From assembly GCF_910592395.1 (NCBI RefSeq), contig NC_088320.1, positions 11,842,501 through 11,906,500 of the forward strand: a DNA stretch of 64,000 nt, given 5' to 3'. The translations under genes and the position numbers were made by a program. Position 1 is the first letter of the stretch. Each line of letters begins with the position of its first letter. The stretch comes from Lineus longissimus. Lineage: Eukaryota; Nemertea; Pilidiophora; Heteronemertea; Lineidae. Under the pieces are notes generated by a model. That model did not search any database and was not told the DNA's origin. It saw nothing but the letters and a program-made list of their open reading frames with translations. Shown here piece by piece: positions 8,248 to 16,398 of this stretch.

Positions 8248-10962
8248 TCTGCCCACCAAGCTGACGGGTCATCCCCTTTGAAAGTCATTGGGGAAACTAG
8301 GCTGACATTCACCAGAGACGATCAACCATTAATTTTTGAAGGTCTTGTCATTGAAAACCTTGATGTAGATATCCTTGCAGGTACCCCGTTCATGGAACAT
8401 AATGACGTTTCCGTCCGACCTGCAAAACGCGAGGTCCGACTTGGCGACGGCTCCAAGTACATCTACGGCTCACTACCCGAACCATCTGGTCGTCATGCAA
8501 TTCGCTCATGCGTAATCCGCGCTCCAGACCAATCTGTCACGATTTGGCCCGGTGACTTCCTTGAAATAGACACCCCGGTCGACATTCCCCCCGATTCGGA
8601 ATTCGCTCTGGAACCCAAGGTAGACGCCAGACTCGCAACAGAAACTTGGCCTAGTCCAGCCGTGATACCAAGTATCGCAGGAAAAATCCGCATCCCTAAC
8701 ACTACTAGCGAACCCGTTGTCCTAAAACGCAACGAACATATATGCCAGATTCGCCCCGTCTTCGTGCCGGAAACAGATCCTGCGCCGACGCGATGCACAA
8801 AGACACCCCTGATACGGGCTAAGTCTGACTCTTCAAAACACTCCGCTACAGTGAGTCTTGACCCTGATAACATCCTACCCCCCGACATAGCCACCAAATT
8901 CCGCTCGACCCTAGACGAATATGACAGCGTATTCGACCCAAACTTCAAAGGTTACAACGGAGCTTCCGGTCCGTTCGAGGCTAAGGTTAACATGGGCCCG
9001 GTACAGCCCCCACAGAGAAAGGGTCGCCTCCCTCAGTACGCGCGTAACCAATTACTCGAGCTTCAAGAGAAGTTCGACACCCTAGAACACCAAGGCGTAT
9101 TCAAACGCCCTGAAGACGTAGGCGTGAACGTGGAATATCTAAACCCATCGTTCTTGGTAAAGAAATCCAAAGGCGGATTTCGGCTCGTCACCGCTTTTAC
9201 TGACGTGGGACGCTACAGCAAACCCCAGCCCTCCCTAATGCCCGACGTGGACTCAACCTTGCGCCAGATCGCGAAGTGGAAGTACGTAATCACTACAGAT
9301 CTCACCAGCGCGTTTTATCAGATTCCCCTCTCCCAAGAGTCTATGAAATACTGTGGTGTTTGTACCCCATTCCGCGGCGTTCGTGTCTACACTCGATCGG
9401 CGATGGGCATGCCCGGCTCTGAAACAGCACTTGAGGAACTAATGTCTCGCGTTGTAGGACACCTCATTCAAGAAGGCATCGTAGCTAAAATAGCCGATGA
9501 CCTCTACATCGGTGGAGACACCCCAGAGGAGCTCCTCCTTAACTTCAAGAAGCAAGGTACACGCCCTTCCAAAAAGGTAACTAACAGTAAGGACGTGAAA
9601 CGTTACCTCAACGCTGCGACGATTGCAAAAGACGGTCTTTTGGTTGTACCCCAGAACGAACCACTCATCCCAACGCGTGAACGAATAGTCGTTCCCCGTC
9701 AGGTACTAGATGGCTTACTGACAGCTCTCCATGTTAGGCTTGACCATCCGTCAACCAATCAGCTGAAGTCGGTTACCCACCGCTACTTCTTCGCCTTGGA
9801 TCTCGACAAGTCCATTGAAAAGGTCGCTCAGTCTTGTCACAAATGCGCATCGCTTTTGAAAACCCCACATTTGTTTGCGGAACAAAGTACTTGTGATCCG
9901 CCAGACACCGTCGGTGTATCATTCGCTGCAGATGTGATCAGGCGCAACAGACAGTTCATCCTTGTCCTCAGAGAGTGTGTGACGTCATACACTACGTCAA
10001 CCCTTATCGAAGATGAGCGCCATGAATCACTCCGCGATGGTCTCATCCGCCTATGTGTTGATATTAGACCCTTAGATGGTCCTAACGCTGTAATTCGCGT
10101 TGACCCGGCGCCAGGCTTCAAAGCTTTAGTCAGCGACAAACAGCTATCAGAACTCAAAATCGCGATCGAAGTTGGTAGAGTAAAGAACGTCAACAAAAAC
10201 CCGGTAGCCGAAAAAGCTGTCCAGGAATTAGAGTTGGAGTTGCTAAAAACTGACCCCACAGGTGGGTGCATCTCCGCGAAGACCCTAGCCATTGCCTCTG
10301 CAACCCTAAATGCTCGCGTCCGCTCAAGAGGCCTCTCCGCACGTGAAATGATGCTACAACGTGACCAGTTCACGAACAGACAGCTGAATATGTCTGACGA
10401 GTCTTTGATCCGAAATCAACACAGTAAGCGCAAAGACAATCACCCACATAGCGAAAAGTCAAAAGCTCCGTACACGCGCACCTCCGACACTGGTTCAATA
10501 CAGGATTGGGAAGTCGGCGACATCGTGTACCTCTACGCCGATCGTAACAAGTCCGCATCTCGTGATCGTTACATCTTGACGTCACTAGACAACAATTGGT
10601 GCAATATCAGAAAGCTTGTTGGTTCTCAACTGCGAAATGCATCTTACCGGGTCAAGAAAACTGAGTGTTATAGGGTACCAAGCCAGGTAGTTCTAGACAC
10701 TAAAAACTATAAGTACTCGACAGATGACGATGACGACGACGACTCCGACGTGACTGTGTCCGTACCTGCGATGGAACGTGCCTTATCCGAACTCCCAGAG
10801 CCAATACAGACGCCACCGCCACCGCCCGTTCCCGAGATTCCTCTGGAAATAGCCGAGCCTTCGACCCAAAATGAACCATGCATATCCGCGTCCACTGACC
10901 CTCAACCTCTGCGACGCTCCTGCCGTGATCGAAAGCAAACGCAGTTTTACGGCCATTTCTAA
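8248..10962 (+). CDS. pol: Retrotransposon pol (protease end, RT, integrase; RNase H missing)
   Basis: It is in the same frame as gag after one TAG. It contains the protease remainder (DILAGTPFMEHNDV) and RT motifs FLVKKSKGGFRLVTAF, TTDLTSAFYQIPLS and the catalytic IADDLY at about 9,490. Shortly after (near LLLNFKK, 9,530-9,550) the sequence jumps to an integrase linker, so the thumb and RNase H are absent. The integrase has the HHCC zinc-binding region (LDHP...CHKC, about 9,740-9,850), catalytic Asp in FAADVIRR and IRVDPAPG, and Glu in NPVAEKAVQE. The C-terminus has an Asp run and a Pro-rich stretch. The set is Ty3/gypsy-like; the ADD in place of the usual YxDD is notable. It is inactive without RNase H unless complemented. 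Confidence 0.88.
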   Translation, partial: SAHQADGSSPLKVIGETRLTFTRDDQPLIFEGLVIENLDVDILAGTPFMEHNDVSVRPAKREVRLGDGSKYIYGSLPEPSGRHAIRSCVIRAPDQSVTIWPGDFLEIDTPVDIPPDSEFALEPKVDARLATETWPSPAVIPSIAGKIRIPNTTSEPVVLKRNEHICQIRPVFVPETDPAPTRCTKTPLIRAKSDSSKHSATVSLDPDNILPPDIATKFRSTLDEYDSVFDPNFKGYNGASGPFEAKVNMGPVQPPQRKGRLPQYARNQLLELQEKFDTLEHQGVFKRPEDVGVNVEYLNPSFLVKKSKGGFRLVTAFTDVGRYSKPQPSLMPDVDSTLRQIAKWKYVITTDLTSAFYQIPLSQESMKYCGVCTPFRGVRVYTRSAMGMPGSETALEELMSRVVGHLIQEGIVAKIADDLYIGGDTPEELLLNFKKQGTRPSKKVTNSKDVKRYLNAATIAKDGLLVVPQNEPLIPTRERIVVPRQVLDGLLTALHVRLDHPSTNQLKSVTHRYFFALDLDKSIEKVAQSCHKCASLLKTPHLFAEQSTCDPPDTVGVSFAADVIRRNRQFILVLRECVTSYTTSTLIEDERHESLRDGLIRLCVDIRPLDGPNAVIRVDPAPGFKALVSDKQLSELKIAIEVGRVKNVNKNPVAEKAVQELELELLKTDPTGGCISAKTLAIASATLNARVRSRGLSAREMMLQRDQFTNRQLNMSDESLIRNQHSKRKDNHPHSEKSKAPYTRTSDTGSIQDWEVGDIVYLYADRNKSASRDRYILTSLDNNWCNIRKLVGSQLRNASYRVKKTECYRVPSQVVLDTKNYKYSTDDDDDDDSDVTVSVPAMERALSELPEPIQTPPPPPVPEIPLEIAEPSTQNEPCISASTDPQPLRRSCRDRKQTQFYGHF

Positions 10963-11021
10963 TTCAAACCTCATTCTCATGATCATTCGTGAATATATTG
11001 GACTCTCACTATCATCTTTCT

Positions 11022-11035
11022 AAAAGAAAAAGAGG
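11022..11035 (+). other. Polypurine tract of the LTR element
   Basis: AAAAGAAAAAGAGG directly before the 3' LTR is the expected plus-strand primer site. Confidence 0.8.
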
Positions 11036-11036
11036 T

Positions 11037-11236
11037 TGCGCCAGTAATTGTGGTATTGTTGTTAATAACACCCTTTTATGTATTGTTGTAATTGCCCTAA
11101 TACTATTTGTGTATGCATGTACATGTATGTATGTTAGGCCACTCTAAGTTCAGCCCTACGACTGGTTGGTCGTGTGCTTATTTTGTCTCACATTAAAGTT
11201 GCGTTGGATTGGATATCGGTGTTGCTTTGTCGTTGT
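11037..11236 (+). repeat. 3' LTR
   Basis: It is identical to 6,948-7,147 and preceded one base away by the polypurine tract. Confidence 0.92.
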
Positions 11237-11454
11237 GTTCTACCCTAACTGGCGATGGTTTATGGTTGGACCTGAGAACTTTTGAAGATAATCGTCTACA
11301 CGGATCAGGAAAGAAGCTCCAGAACACAAAAGATGGTATTCAATTATCTATTACAAAGAAATCTGGAAAGGGACCATACAAAATGCACATATTCGTGGTT
11401 TCTGACGCCCAGGTAAACATCCAGAATTCTCAGATTGCTTCACTCCAACACTAA
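11237..11454 (+). pseudogene. Polinton major capsid protein, C-terminal piece
   Basis: After the 3' LTR the frame reads LWLDLRTFEDNRLHGSGKKL, then a run ending QIASLQH and TAA at 11,452-11,454. The Leu-His-Gly-rich strand followed by a final beta strand (HIFVVSDAQV) fits the end of a Polinton capsid protein. It continues the second frame of the upstream piece across the retrotransposon. The combined coding length is about 430 residues. Confidence 0.75.
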
Positions 11455-11476
11455 GATGTTGCAAGAACAAAGTTCG
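11448..11476 (-). repeat. Possible decayed double-hairpin unit
   Basis: CAACA...TGTTG then CAA then GAAC-AAA-GTTC overlaps the capsid stop codon. It matches the unit layout (hairpin, 3 nt linker, hairpin) but the first stem is diverged. Confidence 0.35.
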
Positions 11477-11532
11477 CTCCAGCACTGAATACTAGATAAA
11501 TGAGTTTTACTAGTGATTTTCTAAGTAATTAA

Positions 11533-11769
11533 ATGGATACACCAGGAAAGAAAGATATCATAAATACACTGTATCAAAGTTTACTGTTGGCATCAACAAC
11601 AATTGGTTACTCTATGTTACTGAAAAGGTTCTTGAGAATCAATATTGGTCCCCCAAGTCAGGCCAACCTAGAGGAAATTCTTAAACTGGGAGGAACTGTA
11701 GCTATTAGTAATGGAACATTAGAGTACCTTTACGATCAAGGAATCCTACCCAGAAATATTATGAAGTAA
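11533..11769 (+). CDS. Small hydrophobic Polinton protein
   Basis: This 78-residue product lies between the capsid and minor capsid genes. A hydrophobic segment near residues 14-27 (SLLLASTTIGYSML) suggests a membrane or virion-membrane protein. The C-terminus has LEYLYDQGILP. I believe small proteins of this kind are common beside Polinton capsid genes, but I cannot assign a function. The start is preceded by the hexamer TAAATG (11,530-11,535), like many genes in this element. Confidence 0.65.
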   Translation: MDTPGKKDIINTLYQSLLLASTTIGYSMLLKRFLRINIGPPSQANLEEILKLGGTVAISNGTLEYLYDQGILPRNIMK

Positions 11770-11826
11770 GAATAATTTACTTATTTGATAAAAGGTAAAT
11801 TTGAAAACGAAAATTTACTTAACTAA

Positions 11827-12610
11827 ATGGTTACTGTAATGAACATAGATTCAAGTGACTATCCAGATCAGAGTTCAAGTGATTTAACAGTCAATCTCAA
11901 GACTGAAATTCAAGATGCATGTAGCATCACTTTAACTTTTGCAGTAATACCTTGTACATTCTACAACATAAGTGCAGCCAGGGAGAATAACCGAATCAAA
12001 GTTAAGGGGTTTGATGTGGCAGAGATTACGCTACCAGATGGTCTCTATGACCTACAGAGCTTTTCAAAAGTATTTGCGGATAAGTTGAAAGAAAATAGTA
12101 TGAGTCGAGGTGCTGTCAGATTTGACCTTGAAGAACCAACAGGTAAGTCCATCTTACACTTCCTAAAGAGAAAAAATGAGGCGCATTATCAGATCTATTT
12201 TCTTGGTAAAAGTAATGAATTATTTGGCATGAAATCAGAATGGCCTTACCCTTTAGACAATAAAAGGTAAGGATGATGTTGTAAGCGAGAAACCCATCAA
12301 TTATAGACCAATTAACCATTTTGTTTTTCACTGTGACATAATCGAATCTAATAGTGTATTAAGTAATGGTGAAGCATCTGATGTGCTAACCACAAGACCA
12401 ATAAAGGAAGCTAATTTTGGAGATTTAATAGCATGCACATTTGAGAAACCAATAGCAATTCCCTGTAAACCAAGATTCAACAAGCTGAATATTCGCTTAA
12501 CTGATGAAAAAGGTGAGATCATCGATCTTAATGGTCATAATGTACAGTACCAATTGGTATTAACTCGAGCTATGCTCTCAGGACAAAGTCCGACACATCA
12601 CTGGAATTAA
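11827..12610 (+). pseudogene. Polinton minor capsid (penton-like) protein, one frameshift
   Basis: The ATG at 11,827 lies in TAAATG. The N-terminus has the alternating beta pattern of the single-jelly-roll minor capsid protein (DLTVNLKTEIQDACSITLTF), which forms vertices in the predicted Polinton virion. The frame shifts by one base near the A-run at 12,258-12,266; the spurious frame ends at 12,270 while the correct one continues open to 12,610. The last strands read FNKLNIRLTDEKGEIIDLNG then VQYQLVLT, a typical jelly-roll end. After that comes an in-frame double-hairpin unit (12,565-12,593) encoding RAMLSGQSP, so the tail has been extended by the repeat. About 260 codons in all. Confidence 0.78.
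12565..12593 (+). repeat. Double-hairpin unit in the minor capsid tail
   Basis: This is the consensus copy: TC, stem 1 GAGC/GCTC with loop TAT, linker TCA, stem 2 GGAC/GTCC with loop AAA, GA. It is read in sense as RAMLSGQSP. Confidence 0.95.
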
Positions 12611-12628
12611 CATTTTCACTGGAATTAA

Positions 12629-13087
12629 ATGGCTGGCATTGGCATGTTATTTGGATCTGCAATAATCAATGGATTAGCATTCACTGGATCCGGTTACCTT
12701 TTTAAAAAACTAGACAAGAATGGCTATGAGACTGAAATGAAGAGACATAATTTAGCTCAAGAGCAATTGCAAAGAGCATCCACAGAATGGGATGAGCATA
12801 GGAAAAGTACCATTGACTTCGTTAACCTTGAATTAAAGAGAGAAAGAGACGCTTCTATTGATTTTAACAATACTGATTCAGCACTTACTGTTTGCAATCA
12901 TTTACATCCAGAAGGAACTATTGTACTACCTCAGCGACCACAATTAAGTGATTACTACCAACCTAGTGATGAAATGAAGAAATACGAATACCTATGGATT
13001 ATCCTAGGACTTAGTGGTTTAGGATTAATAATTTATTATTTTACTAGGGTTAGAAAGACTAAGACCACTGATCAGACACAGTCCTGA
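12629..13087 (+). CDS. Polinton membrane protein with two hydrophobic ends
   Basis: The 152-residue product starts at TAAATG. Residues 1-25 are Gly/Ile-rich and hydrophobic (MAGIGMLFGSAIINGLAFTG), the middle is charged and helical (about 30-75), and residues 122-140 (YLWIILGLSGLGLIIYYF) form a clear transmembrane segment followed by a basic tail. It sits directly after the minor capsid gene, which suggests a virion or assembly role. The family is not recognised with certainty. Its tail runs into the 19 bp tandem repeat at 13,070. Confidence 0.65.
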   Translation: MAGIGMLFGSAIINGLAFTGSGYLFKKLDKNGYETEMKRHNLAQEQLQRASTEWDEHRKSTIDFVNLELKRERDASIDFNNTDSALTVCNHLHPEGTIVLPQRPQLSDYYQPSDEMKKYEYLWIILGLSGLGLIIYYFTRVRKTKTTDQTQS

Positions 13088-13126
13088 TGATCGGACACAG
13101 TCCTGATGATCGGACACAGTCCTGAT
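13070..13126 (+). repeat. 19 bp tandem repeat, three copies, between convergent genes
   Basis: Units gatcagacacagtcctgat and two gatcggacacagtcctgat run in tandem across the stop of the membrane-protein gene, just short of the end of the convergent ATPase gene (13,141). Two units contain GGAC-ACA-GTCC, the same kind of hairpin as stem 2 of the double-hairpin units, so it may be a derivative or a terminator-like structure. Confidence 0.8.
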
Positions 13127-13140
13127 GATCAGAAGCGGGA

Positions 13141-13761
13141 CTAAGATTTTTGATGGGAAAGTGTAAATCCAAATGGATGTTGTAGTCTAATGATCAGTTT
13201 TGATCCTTTTTTCATCTTAAGTTCTTCTATGTAGTACTGTCTTTTCTCCTTAGGAATAACACTGTTTTCTTCTAAGGCATCTTTCATGGCTGATTCATCC
13301 TTGTTAAAGAACAGGACTAAAATTCTTATGTTCTCTCTGTAGTCCTTGACAACTGAATTGTACTTCTGAACTAGTAACCAAACAGTGAGATTGTAGTGCC
13401 TGCCGGAAAAGGCAAGATTACATAACTCGGACACCTTCTTTTTTGTGTCTCTCAAATTAGCACAGTCATCAATGAGGAATAATGTGTTAGAACCAGCAAA
13501 GGTCAGAGTAGCAAACTGAAGCACAAGGTCCAAATTACTGGCCACAGCTTCGGGATTAACTATGTAGACGTTCTTGTCTTGGTAAATCCATTTCCTTTCA
13601 TATGTCTTATTGTTGAAATATGTTGGACAGAAAATGACTATGTTCTGGAACTTGTGCCGATACTCCTTTTCTAAGAGGTCAAGGGCAAAATATGTCTTAC
13701 CACAATTGGTAACACCAGAAATTAACATATTGTGTGGCTCGTAAATAAATACTTCACTCAT
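13141..13761 (-). CDS. DNA-packaging ATPase (A32/FtsK-HerA type)
   Basis: The 206-residue product has Walker A GVTNCGKT at residues 16-23, Walker B LFLIDD at 94-99 and a following sensor-like stretch (VWLLVQKYNS). This is the usual compact form of the Polinton packaging ATPase, which would pump DNA into a preformed capsid. The frame is intact with no double-hairpin unit. It is divergently paired with the integrase, only four bases separating the start codons (CAT TTAA ATG), so both starts share a palindrome. The end is convergent with the upstream membrane-protein gene. Confidence 0.93.
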   Translation of the reverse strand: MSEVFIYEPHNMLISGVTNCGKTYFALDLLEKEYRHKFQNIVIFCPTYFNNKTYERKWIYQDKNVYIVNPEAVASNLDLVLQFATLTFAGSNTLFLIDDCANLRDTKKKVSELCNLAFSGRHYNLTVWLLVQKYNSVVKDYRENIRILVLFFNKDESAMKDALEENSVIPKEKRQYYIEELKMKKGSKLIIRLQHPFGFTLSHQKS

Positions 13762-13768
13762 TTAAATG
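13759..13768. promoter_or_regulatory. Palindromic shared initiator CATTTAAATG
   Basis: The perfect 10 bp palindrome contains the ATPase start codon on the minus strand and the integrase start codon on the plus strand. Read either way it gives TAAATG, the hexamer present at ten gene starts in this element and identical to the poxvirus late initiator. That it acts as a bidirectional late promoter is inference. Confidence 0.55.
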
Positions 13769-14887
13769 GATGTAAAGGATGACACACAGCAGTATCTAAG
13801 GGATTTGTACTACAACCCCGAGAGTCCCGTGGCTTACAGTTCTTTGAGTAAAATCTGGAAACAGGTCAAGGAAGATATGACTTCGTCACGAGAGAAGAGC
13901 TCAGGAAAACTTATTAAACAAAAAGAAGTGAAAGAATTTCTAGAAACACTACCAACTCACCAACTACACAAACCGGCCATTAAGAAATTCACCTTCAGGA
14001 AGACAATGGTATCGTACATCGATCAACAGTGGCAAGCTGATCTGGTTGACATGCAGAAATTCGAGAAACAAAATAAAGGCAACAGATTCATTTTAACAGT
14101 CATAGATCTATTTAGTCGTTTTTCTTGGGCTCTAGCAGTTAAGAGTAAGAGGGGAGAAGAAATCAGAGATGCATTTAAAGTGATATTTGAGGAAGCAAAA
14201 CCAACGAAAATCCAGTTTGATGACGGTAAAGAATTTTACAACAAACACTTCAAGGAACTCTTAACAGAAAATGACATAGAATGGTTCTCCACAAAATCTG
14301 ATAAGAAGGCAGCAGTAGTAGAGTGATTCAATAGAACACTTAAAGAAAAAATGTGGCGTTATTTCACCGCTAAGGAGACTGACAAGTGGATTGACGTTCT
14401 GGATGACCTGGTCAGCGGCTACAATAACACATTTCACTCATCAATAGGTATGAAACCTGTAGACGCCAGAAAGATGGAAAACGAAGGAACAGTGTGGTAC
14501 AATCTTTACGGTCTTCACCTCAAAGAGACATTTGGTGATCCAAAGTACAAAGTAGGTGACAGTGTAAGAATTTCAAAGTACAAGTCCATTTTCGGTAAAG
14601 GTTACATGCCCAACTACACTGAGGAGGTGTTCCAAATCAAACAGATCATCTTTACTCACCCTATCGTCTACAAGCTTGAGGATTACCACAAAGAAGAAAT
14701 TCAAGGATATTTCTATGAAGAGGAATTGAGCTATGTTCCTAATCCTGACCAGCTAGAGTACAAGATCGAGAAAATCCTAAGGTACAAGACCAGTAAAGGC
14801 AAGAAATACGGATTAGTGAAGTGGAAGGGTTACAGTGATAAGTTCAATGAATGGTTACCAGTTTCTGATATCAAATCATTGAAATGA
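13766..14887 (+). pseudogene. Polinton integrase with chromodomain, one in-frame stop
   Basis: This is a retrovirus-type integrase that would insert the element and create the 6 bp duplication. The catalytic core has Asp in QWQADLVDMQKF (about residue 92), the second Asp in IQFDDGKEF (about 152) and the catalytic Glu at codon 186 (KKAAVVE). An in-frame TGA at 14,324-14,326 follows the Glu codon directly, and the same frame stays open afterwards to 14,887. The C-terminus (about 14,755-14,885) is a chromodomain (YKIEKILRYKT...KYGLVKWKGYSDKFNEWLP) that could target chromatin. A double-hairpin unit lies in frame near residues 38-46 (TSSREKSS). The stop makes this copy inactive unless read through. 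Confidence 0.92.
13878..13902 (-). repeat. Double-hairpin unit in the integrase
   Basis: Stem 2 is TGAC/GTCA, linker TCG, stem 1 weakened. It is read antisense as TSSREKSS, nearly the same peptide as the polymerase copy at 20,288. Confidence 0.75.
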
Positions 14888-14903
14888 AATAAAGTCTCTA
14901 AAG

Positions 14904-14930
14904 TGACTTAAGTCACAAGAACAAGTTCGA
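14904..14930 (-). repeat. Diverged double-hairpin unit after the integrase
   Basis: TGAC-TTA-(A)GTCA, linker CAA and GAAC-AA-GTTC followed by GA. Intergenic, 17 bp after the integrase stop. Both stems are kept although the sequence differs from consensus. Confidence 0.65.
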
Positions 14931-14974
14931 AAAACGTAATTTAAAAAAAAATGTCCTACTAAATAAAGAAAGAA

Positions 14975-16114
14975 ATGGATGGAGCAATATTTGATAATCA
15001 AAATGGTATGATGAATCATGATAATATGATGAATCAAAATATTCAGAAGTTTTTGTATTATTTGCATCAAAATAATATGTTAAATCAAAATATGATAAAT
15101 CAGATTATGTTAAATCAAAATATGATAAATCAGTTTATCTTAAATCAGATTATGTTAAATCAAAACATGGAAAATCAGAATAATATGTTAAATCAAAACA
15201 TGGAAAATCAGAATAATATGATGAATCAAAACATGGAAAATCAACCTACAATTTATTGTGTTAAGTGCTGTGAAAAGAAACCTGAAATTAATTTTGAAAA
15301 GAACAGGCGTAATAAACTACTTGATTACTGTAAAGAATGTGGTTCAAGTAAAATCAAGGGATGTAATAAATGTTATGAAATTAAATTACTAAGTGATGGT
15401 GAATTTGGTAAAAACGGAAATAGAGGTAACTGCAGATCATGTTTTAATTCATATTACAAAAAGGATTACCTTGACCAAAATGGTAATAGAGACAGACACA
15501 AAATTAGAGTTGGTCTAAACCGCATTTCTAAGGGAGAGTGTACTCGAGCTCTGCTCTCAGGACGAAGTCCGACCGGTAATTCATCATTCAATCTAGGATG
15601 TACAGACAGTTTCTTCTCACAGTGGTTAGAGTACCAGAGGAGTCTATCTCCAATAGGACAAAATCCCGAGAACAGAGTTCGAATAGTAGAAGAAGAGTTG
15701 GATCATGTCTTACCAATCAAGGAATTCAAAGATAAACCTGAACTGTGCTTTGCTTGGTTTAACATGAGACCAATGGAAAAGACAGAAAACAGACAGAAGA
15801 GTGCTACAGTAGACTACACACTATTTAAGGATCAATTGGATAGGTCAATGGATTTCATGGTAAAGATGAGAAGTGAAAACTGGTTTGTCTTTCGAGACCA
15901 GGATGTAATACCAGATTGGAAAATAGTGATATCACAGCATTTCGGGGATTATCTTCGTGATGAAAATATGATTCTGCTTGATAGATTATCGAATTTAAAT
16001 AATAACATGAGAATGAACCAGAACATTAACATATGTAGTCAGACAGAAATCATAAACGAGATGATTAAGTTGAATAATAGACTTGAAAGAAATTTACTCT
16101 TTGCAGTGAATTGA
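14975..16114 (+). CDS. HNH-type endonuclease with Asn/Met-rich N-terminus
   Basis: The 379-residue product begins with an Asn/Gln/Met-rich low-complexity region (residues 5-90, repeats of NQNMENQNNM type). Next come paired cysteines (CVKCCEKKPEINFEKNRRN, DYCKECG, KGCNKC, NCRSC), probably binding zinc. The nuclease-like core is LDHVLPIKEF with the conserved His, then CFAWFNMRPMEKTEN with the Asn residues of the HNH fold. Such nucleases occur in large DNA viruses and mobile elements. Two double-hairpin units lie in frame at 15,544 and 15,656, directly before the core. The role could be genome processing, homing or host DNA cleavage. The frame is intact. HNH is not part of the standard Polinton core. 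Confidence 0.72.
   Translation: MDGAIFDNQNGMMNHDNMMNQNIQKFLYYLHQNNMLNQNMINQIMLNQNMINQFILNQIMLNQNMENQNNMLNQNMENQNNMMNQNMENQPTIYCVKCCEKKPEINFEKNRRNKLLDYCKECGSSKIKGCNKCYEIKLLSDGEFGKNGNRGNCRSCFNSYYKKDYLDQNGNRDRHKIRVGLNRISKGECTRALLSGRSPTGNSSFNLGCTDSFFSQWLEYQRSLSPIGQNPENRVRIVEEELDHVLPIKEFKDKPELCFAWFNMRPMEKTENRQKSATVDYTLFKDQLDRSMDFMVKMRSENWFVFRDQDVIPDWKIVISQHFGDYLRDENMILLDRLSNLNNNMRMNQNINICSQTEIINEMIKLNNRLERNLLFAVN
14984..15245 (+). repeat. Asn/Met-coding low-complexity repeats
   Basis: Short AT-rich units such as aatcaaaatatgataaatca and aacatggaaaatcagaataat are repeated many times inside the HNH gene. Slippage-prone. Confidence 0.8.
15544..15572 (+). repeat. Double-hairpin unit in the HNH gene (1)
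   Basis: Stem 1 GAGC/GCTC loop TCT; linker TCA; stem 2 GGAC/GTCC loop GAA. Read in sense as RALLSGRSP. Confidence 0.95.
15656..15682 (-). repeat. Double-hairpin unit in the HNH gene (2)
   Basis: Opposite orientation. Stem 1 is GAAC/GTTC loop TCT, linker TCG, stem 2 with a G-T wobble. Read antisense as GQNPENRVR. Confidence 0.85.
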
Positions 16115-16133
16115 TTTTATTTTACTTAATTAA

Positions 16134-16394
16134 ATGAATAGAACTTGGGGTTACACAAAACGACCACGTAATTGGAAAGAAAGATTAGAACGATTTCATA
16201 GAGAATTAGAGGCAGAAGTAGAGTCAAAGTTGGAGCCTGGTCCCGAAAAACCTTTAAAACCTGCTGGGTTAGAAAAACCTGTTGGGTCAGAAAAACCTTT
16301 AAAATTTAATGTACTTCAAAAACCTGTAGTGTCTGTAAGATCAACACTAAACACTAGAAATGACAGAACAACTGATTCTAGTTTTTCCCACTAA
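16134..16394 (+). CDS. Short basic/proline-rich Polinton protein
   Basis: The 86-residue product starts at TAAATG. The N-terminus is basic and aromatic (RTWGYTKRPRNWKERLERFH), followed by three short repeats of the EKPLKPAG/EKPVGS type and a Ser/Thr tail. I recognise no family. It is packed between the HNH gene and the next protein with 4 bp before the next start. Confidence 0.5.
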   Translation: MNRTWGYTKRPRNWKERLERFHRELEAEVESKLEPGPEKPLKPAGLEKPVGSEKPLKFNVLQKPVVSVRSTLNTRNDRTTDSSFSH

Positions 16395-16398
16395 TTAA

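Larger units (their letters stand above)
6948..11236 (+). mobile_element. LTR retrotransposon (Ty3/gypsy-like) nested in the capsid gene
   Basis: Two identical 200 bp LTRs (6,948-7,147 and 11,037-11,236) flank a gag-pol region in the same orientation as the capsid gene. A purine-rich tract lies just before the 3' LTR. Domain order is gag, zinc knuckle, protease, reverse transcriptase, integrase. The RT thumb and RNase H regions seem deleted, and one in-frame TAG falls in the protease region, so the copy is non-autonomous. Flanks (cacta on the left, gttct on the right) show no target-site duplication. Identical LTRs mean a recent insertion, later than the Polinton itself. Confidence 0.93.

Noticed and set aside
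8493-8948. Minus-strand ORF within pol
   Set aside because: Antisense shadow of the pol frame with no recognisable domain.
11209-11454. An ORF starting in the 3' LTR as a separate gene
   Set aside because: The start is TTG in the LTR; the meaningful part is the capsid C-terminus after the LTR.
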